From contig OZ025256.1 of the NCBI GenBank assembly GCA_964019135.1, positions 42,814,035 through 42,878,034 on the forward strand: DNA of 64,000 nucleotides, in the 5' to 3' direction. Shown in pieces: positions 54,601 through 61,947 of this stretch. The translations under genes and the position numbers were made by a program. Position 1 is the stretch's first letter. The number at the start of each line of letters is the position of its first letter. Source of the stretch: Arenicola marina (lineage: Eukaryota > Annelida > Polychaeta > Arenicolidae). The notes under the pieces were generated by a model that worked only from the letters and a program-made list of their open reading frames with translations, made no database searches and was not told the DNA's origin.

Positions 54601-57600
54601 GTCCCAAAAATAGGGGCTTGCTGGTTTAAAAATTAGGGGTGAAAGTTTTCCCAGTTTCTATATTAGTTTTGTTAGACTTTTCTGCATTGAGGTATAAAAG
54701 AAAAGTAATAAACTATAACTATAGCTATAAGCCTCCCTCTATTACGAAGAGTGCGTAACAAAACAGCGGCCATAGCACTGATGTTGTTTGGCACAAGTGC
54801 CTCCAGGCAAGCCTGCTTCTCTAGGGATAAAACAGTGTCCATGCAAGTTTGACTGTAGCTTTTATCATATAGTGTATGCGTACATAGTGTTTACGTATTC
54901 TATACACCTTGTACTATCTTCTGACATCAAGAAAGTGTGTCAACACTAGGTTGTTTCAGTTATAAGTTTGCTAAGAAATGTTGGAGCACATGACTTTTCC
55001 CAACCAACCATCTGCCATATTTGTGTTGTGCGGGTGCCGGTACCAGTGAATGCAACTTGGTTCCTCTGTTCCATTAGCATATGACTCCACTAGAGGGCGT
55101 TGTCAGTCGCTCACATTAAACTTAAGGACAACAGCTGGGCCCTCTGTCACAGGTAATTCCCGGTTATAAAGTTTGGGACCCAGGCTACAAATGGTGGCGG
55201 AACTCACCAGGTGGTGCTGCAAATGCATAGTGGTTAGTCGGGAAAAAACTATGCGCCAACATTTCTTCATGAAAATATAACCAAAACAACCTAGTTTTGA
55301 TACACTTTCTTGATGTCAGAAGATAGAACAAGGTATATAGAATATGTAAATACTAGGATCGTACTCGCACACATTACGATAAAAGCTACAGTAAATTTAG
55401 TGGAGTCTAAAGAACTTTGCATGGATACTATTGTGCCCCTAGAAAAGCTGGCTTACCTGGAGGCACTTTTGTTCCATAGATGTAACGTAGTCCGCTCCGA
55501 TATGGGTCCAGTCGCGGAACTACGTTATATCTCCTAACACTCTTTTTCCATTAGCAGAATCCTGCCCGAAATCTGGGCAGGCTTTACACAGTCATAAAAC
55601 TACTTTTCCACCTCGCTATTTAGCAATGAACTACATATTTACATAAAGTAACCTATTCTCTGTTGAATTGTTACCAATCTGGGATATGATGTTGCTTGAT
55701 GCTTGTGTTTTGATAACTCTTCCCTCTGCTGTGTGAATTCTGAGTTTTTTTGGCTGCCGCAGGCCCCATGTTTTGATTGGGGTTCACGCGTACAGGAAGA
55801 AATAATCGTTGGGCGCATGCGCATTTTTGGTTGGGAAATGTAAAGTACAGATTTTACATCACATCAAACAGCATGTCATGGTAGTTTAACAGGCGTTTGT
55901 TTCAAATGGTCTGACTTTACCAGATCAGTGACATCGTTGCATTAAAATCTTTGAAAGCATAACCTAAGTGGAAGTTCTTTCAGCGTTCCATTGATGTTTA
56001 ATTTGCATTCAAGACCATCTCACAGAACAAATGACAGCGGGAGGGGTGTGGATCTCGAAATATTTTAAATCGTCAGTAACCTGCCAGCCAGGGGGGGTGG
56101 GAGGGGAAGCCTTGTATACAAAGTTGGTGGGAGGGTTCTGTGGGGTGCCTTGATGCCAGAGTGTGCGGATATTTATGATGAAAAAGATATCCCTATATAT
56201 AGCCAATTTCGATGGTAAAACCTCGACCAAGCGGATGGGTGGGGCTTTACCGTGGACCCTCCCCACCCCAAACCGATCAATGAATTAAGTACCCCTCCCC
56301 TCCCAGAGCCCAGCGGCGGCCCTGGCCCCGGCCCGGTGACAGCGAAGCATGCACAGGCCAACGGTAACGGCCAACACGAGGAGTAAATAATTTCAGCTTC
56401 TGCCTACGCCAAAGTTACGCTTGTCAGTCTCGCGGTAGGGGGGAGGGGGTAGTTTTCATCAAAATACACCTTCAGAAATAAAAGATTTCTAAAAAAAAAG
56501 TAAATCCACATTTCATATGTAAACCAACATTAGAAGAGAACGTTTGGAAATTGTGGTTACATTTGGATGGGTACCCCATCAACCCCCTCTATACTATTCA
56601 TCACGCCAGGGACCCCGCAGCACGAAACCAGCAAGGAGTCTCTTTCAGTTACGGCGAGCATACAATTTGTATGTTAGGCCGCACCGCTTCTCGGCAGGAA
56701 GTGCAACTGCAAACATGGCAGATCTTGATTCGTTTTCGGTTGTTACTGGTGGAAAGTAGTTGTTTCTCGCACTCCAGAACGTCTGACAACAATTCTACCG
56801 CACAAAATTAGACGCTAATACCTTTTCCTGCAAGTTATATTGGTAAGAGAGCGCTGTACAATGTGTAGATTCACTTAAGCGATGCAAAACTTCGCTCTGC
56901 TAATGAGCGGGATGCGCTTGGAAGCAAGACGCTGTTCGCGGTAGCCACAGTGGCTACTTGCAGGACTAGAGGTACTTATGCCAATTATGTTGTTAAATTC
57001 CCATACTTAAAGTTGCATGTTGAGTTCTTTCCCGCCAAAACTAAGCATAGGCGAAATTTATATCAAAATTTGCAGAAAACTCGATTATTTCATTTTATAA
57101 ATTCAGAAACCTGATAAACATCGCCGTGTCAGCTGTGGTGTGGCAAACGTGTCTATCCCGGGACACCACAGAACTCGGTCGCGGCACTGCTACTTATACC
57201 AAAGCATCGCGAAGCATACAAACTGATGACATTTACCACTAAAATGAAAACTTGTGGTAAATTAATATCAGTCAAGGCTAAGAGACACTATTTGGCAGTC
57301 TGGTATGGATGGAGTATAGATAAAAGAAGTCTTGAATGATTCAAGGACTGATTCTTATATGTATTTTGACCTCATTAGTTTTGGCGGGAAAGAGCTCCAC
57401 ATGTAACTTTAAAACTTGCTAATTGAGTAAATTTACGTTGCGAGTGCTGAAAGTTGAGTGGTGGGCCTTGCTTCAGTTGTAAATGTTTTACGAAGGTTTC
57501 GTAGAAGGCAGGTAGATAATTGATTTGGAAATTCAGCCATTAAGCTAAAGTCAAAATCATAAATGCCGTAGACTCACGTTTGGGCCCATATTTTCCGCGA

Positions 57601-58617
57601 ATTTGGCGCGATCGCTCTAAAGATCACTGACCTGACAAAGCAACCCTGTGCAATTTTAATGATACCAAACTTACGTGTGTACTGTGAGCTTATCCTTTTT
57701 TAAGACACAAACAATATTTCTCCATGCTGACACTCCATTGGCAGCAGACACTTTGTCACAAATAGACTAAATCACAGACAATGAAAGGCTGTTGCCATGG
57801 CGCGCGTGGCTGGTGCAAGTATAGCTCAGAGCACGTTCGGCGCCATGGCAACTACGTCATTTTATGACGTGTGCTTTAGTATGTTTACGAAACCGTTTCG
57901 TGCCAATGGAGTGTCAGCACGGAGAAATATTGTTTTTGTCTTAAAAAAGGATAACCTCGCAGTACGCACGTAAGTTTGGTATCATTAAAATTGCACAGGG
58001 TTGCTTTGTCAGGTCAGTGATTTTTAGAGCGATCGCGCCAAATTCGCGGAAAATATGGGCCGAAACGTGAGTCTACAGCATTTATGACTTTGACTTTAAA
58101 TGGCTGGGGATGCTTTGAAAAACAGGTTAAGACAACAAGCAAAGGACTATCACGAATGCAGTTTTAGATTGGCTTGACAAGGTGAGCTGTACTCATTATT
58201 ATTACAGGAGCCCCAGTATTAATTCCGACCCCCTCCATTTTACTGTGCCGGTGGGCTACACCAAACGCATCATTTTCCTACAATCCTAGGTCAAGCATAT
58301 ATGTTGGGGATAGATAATTGTGTAGTTTTCGACCTGCTCTCTAAAAATCTATTTTTTTAAGGGCGAAAATAGGACCTTCCGTAATGCTTATTATTGCAAA
58401 ACGCGGTGCATGGTCAGCCGATTTCAGAACGCATGGGAAAATAAGCTAACAACGAACGGTTCAATATACAGTTCATATCATAACTTTAAGCAAACAAGAC
58501 ATAGCAAAAAGTCTAACAAGCAATAATCTTTTAAGTTACCGATATTTCAGTGACCTAACCTAAACTAATATACGTCAAAACTTGTAAAAGGCAGAACAAG
58601 GTAAATGACAACCTCAT
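48643..58617 (-). CDS. RPL19: 60S ribosomal protein L19 (eL19), complete, five exons
   Basis: eL19 is a structural protein of the large ribosomal subunit. Minus-strand coding exons are 58613-58617, 53880-53986, 53225-53468, 52834-52944 and 48643-48769. All have GT/AG ends and their phases join without error to give 197 residues, against 196 in human. Exon 1 supplies only ATGAG, a split after Met-Ser that is typical of this gene. Exon 2 gives [20 protein letters not shown]. Exon 3 gives [20 protein letters not shown] and [20 protein letters not shown]. Exon 4 gives [20 protein letters not shown]. The basic C-terminal tail ends AKEDEAAKK. The exon 1 donor is GTTGTC, weaker than usual, so that junction is the least certain. 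Intron 4 (48770-52833) hosts six U17 snoRNAs, and intron 1 (53987-58612) is swollen by inverted-repeat elements. Confidence 0.96.
48770..49005 (-). repeat. Duplicated RPL19 exon 5 acceptor and GTCAGTGTGAGGGG microrepeats
   Basis: The genuine acceptor reads CTCTGCCCACAG before TGACCAGGCTGA. The same acceptor with the first nine to twelve exon bases recurs at about 48869-48892 and 48981-49005. Between them lie five or more 16-bp GGGGGGTCAGTGTGAG units. The gene thus has two decoy acceptors within 240 bases upstream of exon 5. Confidence 0.88.
49091..49350 (-). ncRNA. SNORA73: U17/snR30 (SNORA73-type) H/ACA snoRNA, copy 1
   Basis: U17 (yeast snR30) is an essential box H/ACA snoRNA that does not guide modification. 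It pairs with 18S pre-rRNA and is needed for early cleavages that release 18S rRNA. On the minus strand this copy has GTTGGAGATGAACCG, then the terminal hairpin: CTTGCATATTCC, with the conserved m1 motif ATATTCC, and AAACCATGCAAG, with the m2 motif AAACCAT. The CTTGCAT/ATGCAAG arms pair, and ATACA supplies the ACA box three bases from the expected 3' end. The human RNA has the same order: GTTGAAGATGAA, CCTGCATATTCC, AAACCATGCAGG, AAACAT. It sits in RPL19 intron 4 in the sense direction, as expected for intron-processed snoRNAs. The 5' boundary is an estimate. Confidence 0.9.
49684..49947 (-). ncRNA. SNORA73: U17/snR30 H/ACA snoRNA, copy 2
   Basis: All diagnostic parts are intact: ATATTCC, AAACCAT and the pairing CTTGCAT/ATGCAAG arms. 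The tail reads GGTACATAC, so the ACA box is present although the base before it differs from copies 1, 4 and 5. The conserved block of about 255 bases ends abruptly on both sides in unrelated intron sequence, showing selection or gene conversion on the RNA and not on the spacer. Confidence 0.9.
50387..50650 (-). ncRNA. SNORA73: U17/snR30 H/ACA snoRNA, copy 3
   Basis: m1, m2 and the terminal stem are intact, and the tail is GGTACAAAT with an ACA box. The 5' half matches copy 4 exactly over its last part (TAAGGTATCTGG side on the minus strand). This copy and copy 4 are products of the 584-bp duplication described for this intron. Confidence 0.9.
50971..51234 (-). ncRNA. SNORA73: U17/snR30 H/ACA snoRNA, copy 4
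   Basis: All motifs are intact, with tail AGATACAGTT giving the ACA box. It differs from copies 1-3 by C for A in the TGTGTCC/TCTGTGTCC loop of the 3' hairpin (ACTCTGTGTCC), a change shared only with copy 5. Its downstream spacer is identical to that of copy 5. Confidence 0.9.
51555..51820 (-). ncRNA. SNORA73: U17/snR30 H/ACA snoRNA, copy 5
   Basis: All motifs are intact. The 3' hairpin half is identical to copy 4, whereas the 5' half (GGCTGTGTCTGTGTGGC and TAAGGCATCTGG) is closer to copy 2. The mixed pattern suggests unequal exchange or conversion with a breakpoint inside the RNA. Confidence 0.9.
52068..52331 (-). ncRNA. SNORA73: U17/snR30 H/ACA snoRNA, copy 6, one stem mismatch
   Basis: This is the copy nearest exon 4 on the coding strand. 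m1 and m2 motifs and the ACA box (AGATACAGTT) are present. The 3' strand of the terminal stem reads ATACAAG in place of ATGCAAG, which creates one C-A mismatch against CTTGCAT. It is the most diverged of the six and may be weaker or a pseudogene. Confidence 0.85.
54199..54555 (-). mobile_element. MITE with CTTTCCCGCCA ends, copy 1 (RPL19 intron 1)
   Basis: It is an inverted, diverged copy of the element at 57005-57413. Both share, in order, a TTTCTGAATTTATTAAATGA block, CAAGTTTTCTGTAAATTATG and GTCGCCTGGGCTTAG. The left end carries GGTCTTTCCCGCCAAGAC. No coding capacity. Confidence 0.65.
54788..55478. mobile_element. Foldback element with about 190-bp inverted arms (RPL19 intron 1)
   Basis: The left arm (54788-54980) runs from GGCACAAGTGCCTCCAGGCA to GTCAACACTAGGTTGTTT. 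The right arm (55275-55478) runs from AAAACAACCTAGTTTTGATA to GCTTACCTGGAGGCACTTTT. The arms are about 80% identical as reverse complements, and a loop of about 300 bp separates them. In the RPL19 pre-mRNA the arms could form a long hairpin. A single arm also lies in SDHA intron 1. Confidence 0.85.
55479..56069. other. RPL19 intron 1, unassigned
   Basis: No repeat or exon was recognised in these 590 bases. Confidence 0.5.
56070..56185 (+). mobile_element. G-tract element, copy 2
   Basis: Blocks are in the order CCAGCCAGGGGGGGTGGGAG, CTTGTATACAAAGTTGGTGG, GGGGTGCCTTGATGCCAG and TGCGGATA. They match the copy at 5945-6052. Confidence 0.55.
57005..57413. mobile_element. MITE with CTTTCCCGCCAAAACTA inverted ends, copy 2 (RPL19 intron 1)
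   Basis: Left end ACTTAAAGTTGCATGTTGAG then TTCTTTCCCGCCAAAACTA; right end TTAGTTTTGGCGGGAAAGAG then CTCCACATGTAACTTTAAA. The inverted repeats are about 38 bp with a handful of mismatches. The 409-bp element has no coding capacity. TTTCCCGCCAAA also fits an E2F-type site (TTTSSCGC), so the ends could bind E2F proteins. Confidence 0.82.
57535..58105. mobile_element. Foldback element with about 215-bp inverted arms near the RPL19 promoter
   Basis: The left arm starts AGCCATTAAGCTAAAGTCAA, and the right arm ends GACTTTGACTTTAAATGGCT. The arms share CATAAATGCYGTAGACTCAC, TTCCGCGAATTTGGCGCGAT, TTTGTCAGGTCAGTGAT-type and CCTTTTTTAAGAC blocks as reverse complements, about 90% identical. The loop itself contains a second dyad (GTTGCCATGGCGCG and CGCCATGGCAAC). 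It lies about 510 bases inside intron 1 from RPL19 exon 1. Confidence 0.9.
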
Positions 58618-58670
58618 GGCTGCGATCCACACGACCGGAAAAGAGGTCGAGGTACCGCTACTTCCGGTGA
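58618..58670 (-). promoter_or_regulatory. RPL19 5' UTR, TOP motif and ETS-type promoter site
   Basis: On the minus strand, CTCTTTTCC at 58637-58645 is a classic 5'-terminal oligopyrimidine start, as used by ribosomal protein genes for growth-dependent translation. It is followed by a short leader ending GGATCGCAGCC before ATGAG, very like vertebrate RPL19. Fifteen bases upstream ACCGGAAGTAGCGG (58660-58667 core) is an ETS/GABP-type site common in ribosomal and divergent promoters. The exact start within the C/T run is inferred. Confidence 0.75.
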
Positions 58671-59220
58671 GATTATTACCGTCTAAGAAAGTAGTTCTTA
58701 ATAAATAAAGAAAGTTAACTTATTTATAAACTATAAGAACACCACAGAGACTTCAGTTAGCGCAACAGTTATATTATAAACGGTGGAGTTGATTTTATCA
58801 GTGAATGAGTTCGTAAATATGTTTGTTTTCAATGATGTGCAATAACATGTCATGAGCATGAAAAGTAGTTCGTCAATTGCTCCTAGAGGGGTCTGTCTCA
58901 TTGATCAGTTGATACCCAAGCGGTGCTGCCATCTAGCGAATACCGTGGCTCCTCGACGTCTTCGGGAGTTTCCGGGTTTCTTCGGTAGTGGCACCCAGCA
59001 ACGTTACCTTCCCTTTTCGTCAAGGTCACGAACGTCAGTCAGCAGCTCCAGTGTGCGGGTCCAGATAACACCTGTGGACGAAGTCGGAAATCCTTGGCCC
59101 CGAAAGTTCATCATCCTAAAAGGGGGTATGGAGGAGTCATTGGCTGAAACACCCTCGGAGCTGCCAGGGCCGGAGATCAGGAGAGGGAACGTGAAATCAG
59201 GGCCAGACAGGAGAACCAGT
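58671..59220. promoter_or_regulatory. Divergent spacer between RPL19 and PFK
   Basis: About 575 bases separate the inferred RPL19 start from the PFK start codon, and the two genes run away from each other. The PFK leader must lie in the right half. The PFK frame is open upstream to an ATG at 58852, but the translated extension resembles no known PFK N-terminus. Confidence 0.6.
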
Positions 59221-59317
59221 ATGGCGGCAGTTCTCGGAAAAGAAGGGAAATTTGTTGCAAAGGGTTGCCATGTCGGGAAGGCTATCGCTATATTCACCAG
59301 CGGAGGAGATGCGCAAG
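59221..59317 (+). CDS. PFK: ATP-dependent 6-phosphofructokinase, exon 1
   Basis: PFK phosphorylates fructose 6-phosphate to fructose 1,6-bisphosphate, the committed step of glycolysis, in the cytosol. The exon encodes MAAVLGKEGKFVAKGCHVGK and AIAIFTSGGDAQG and ends in phase 1 at GTATGT. GKAIAIFTSGGDAQG matches the ATP-binding start of animal PFKs (GKAI.V.TSGGDAQGMNAAVR), and an intron after GDAQ-G is where animal genes have one. The start at 59221 is preferred over the in-frame ATG at 58852 because it has a good context (A at -3, G at +4) and gives the usual short N-terminus starting MAAV. The next exon (MNAAVRAV...) was not found before the window ends. Confidence 0.9.
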
Positions 59318-59663
59318 GTATGTAATAATATTATCAGGGATATCAGAACCAAGTCTAGCGACATCTTTGTAATTTTGTTTCCATAAATAATTTTTATTTT
59401 AGGGGCCTAAGGCTAAGATCTAAGGCCTAACGAATTTGTGAACTCATTTGACCCCAAACTTGGGCCAAAGGAATGTGTCAGCAATGTTTACCTGCCTAAC
59501 TCACTGCTAAATATACCAAGAAAAACTAAGCAACCAACGTTATGATATGAAGTTTCTCTGTCATTTTATATGTGATTAAAGATCTTATGATGGTGGAAAT
59601 ATTATTGACACAAATCAATTTAAGAAATAAATCTAAACCTATAATTTAAGTATAGATCTAACA

Positions 59664-59905
59664 GGGGTCGATCCAGGAATTTGAAAAGGGGGTGGTCCAA
59701 GCTTGCAACCTCAGGGGAGTCTCTGAACAAAATTGGGACCAGGGGTTCCACCAAGTTTTTTATGACCGGGTGGGGGGGTCTACTAAAAAGTTACAGCCAG
59801 AGGGGGGAGGGGGGGTTCAAGCTGCCTCAGATAGCATTCTTCCTCAAAAAAAAAGGGGGTCCATTCCTCAGATGGCCTAAATTTTGCATTGAAAAACAGC
59901 ATTCT
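59664..59905 (+). mobile_element. G-tract MITE-like element (plus-strand copy)
   Basis: It starts CAGGGGTCGATCCAGGAATT, continues with GTGGTCCAAGCTTGCAACCT and GGGACCAGGGGTTCCACCAA, and ends near CAGATGGCCTAAATTTTGCA. The block order mirrors the minus-strand copy at 39590-39830. Confidence 0.65.
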
Positions 59906-61436
59906 TCTGCCCTCGTATAAGATAACCTAGGTTGTTGGCCAGGTGAAATGTGAATTTTTCATCCTTACATGAACCTATATAAGGACTATGAAATAAACTA
60001 TTCTGGGCAGAGAGGCCATTCATCTCATAATTCATATTAAAAGGGTAGGGTAGGTATGTCACAACATGCCCCTTTCTGTTGGGCCTCGCTAACAAGGCAT
60101 TGTCAGTTAATTACCTTAAATCTGGTTGAATGGCTTACTATCAGGGTGGGTGCCATGTTTTCTAAATTAGTAATTATTCTTCATAGATGCTCTAGACTAC
60201 TTTGAATAGCTGGCAGTTTACTTAGTCATGTTAGTAGTCAGAAATTATGATGTATTATCAAGGTCGAAATAGTCTAGAATTATATAGTCAAGTCACATAT
60301 ATAATTGAGAGAAGATACTATAGATCTACTGAGCACCCTTGAAATAATATATATACCAAATATCTTTTAACCATGTTAACTGGTCACCAAACACCAGGAA
60401 CAACCAATGATGGCATGGCAACTTGAAACATATTTAACACACAGCTATATAAGTACCATTTTGTGATATTCATTTAATTGAATACATTTAAATATGAGTT
60501 TACTATCATTGGAGCAACTACCAGGTCTAAAGCATGTGGCTTAAATTTGGAGCTATAGACATGAGAAAAGGGTAAGATCTACACATGGTAGCTCAATATA
60601 TGCTTGCAACCATTGTTAGTCTATAGGTGGCAGCTTTCAAGTACCCTTATCGCATGCAGACTTCCTGTCCTTCTACTGGACCAAATGTATTTGATAAGCT
60701 TGGAGCATTATGATCAGTTAAATACCAAGGCATCAGCGGACAATGTTTTCTGAAAACCAGATCTGTGAGAAGGGTATAAAGTGCAATATGGATGGCCAGG
60801 TGAAGTACCTGAAGTGGCTATCATGGCTGTCACATAAAAACTACTTTCAAGTACCCTCAGCAAGACGTGACTGCCTTCCTGAATCTAGGCTACATGAGGA
60901 TCTTGGTATTAATCCAGGTGTGGCAAATAGCAAAAAATAATGGTAAGATCTAACACACAATCTGCAACAAGGTATGAAGTGGCAGGTTGGATAACATGTC
61001 TGATTTATTTCTGTTTAAATGGAACTGTACAATGGAGATGCAACTGAAATGGAATGAAGCATGTATATAATCCTTATAGATATATTCTTATTTTAACTTT
61101 TATAACTCCTATAGTGTATCATGTGAGCTCTATAGCTTCTGCATTCACTCTGGCTCATGATATGTGCATCAGTTATGTAAATTTTTTTAGCCTTCCCTGC
61201 AAAGATATATAAATGTCGTGATATGATTGATATTATAATCTGTGAATTATATATGCTGAACAGGACAGTTTGACACATGAACAAATTATTATTATAAATA
61301 CAGCATACAGTCCGGGGGCGAGGTGTACCCTTGGTGTACATACAGGTGTATGTTAGCATTCTATGCAGGGTGCATACAGCCACTGATATAACCGGATCCT
61401 GACCGTACATGCTTGACGATAAACGTGTGATTGATA

Positions 61437-61476
61437 CCCTATATATATATATACATATATATGTATATATATATAG
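61437..61476. repeat. (TA)n microsatellite
   Basis: About 40 bases of alternating TA with a few TACATATATATG interruptions. It is self-complementary and likely to vary in length. Confidence 0.9.
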
Positions 61477-61884
61477 CCCCACTGTACACGCTGTACGCAC
61501 ACCTAGCACAAGTCATCGGGTGGGAGTGTTAAGCAAGCCAAGACCGCAAGCTCCTGATACTGGCGTTAAAAAGTGTATCCCCTCTTCTTCCTGGTGTTTC
61601 ACTGTCAGCTGTACCGCCTCGGTACTTAAAATAGGAAGCCGAGTGTAGCTAACGAGGCCACTGGCTTGACCTGGAGCTGAGGTACACGTTACCCGGCTGG
61701 GCTCATTGCTTCCGGGATAGAGCGAAGCGTCCTGAATAACCAACAAGACCAATCCGGGATAGAGCGGCGGAATGGTCATAACGCCCCCATGCAAGATATC
61801 TGAACGCTCATAACGTACTCCTATTACTGTGACTTCACCCTAACACTCGATCGATATCAAAGGATTCTGGGCCTAGGGTAGCCC

Positions 61885-61947
61885 TGTAACATGGCCCATC
61901 GACCGCACGGCTTACAGTGCGCTCTGCGGCCGGTGGGCCATGTTACA
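61885..61947. repeat. Perfectly placed 63-bp hairpin
   Basis: TGTAACATGGCCCATCGACC on the left pairs with GGCCGGTGGGCCATGTTACA on the right with two mismatches, and the CGCA/TGCG continuation extends the stem. The loop is about 15 bases. It may be a tiny MITE or a structured RNA; no known family is recognised. Confidence 0.75.
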
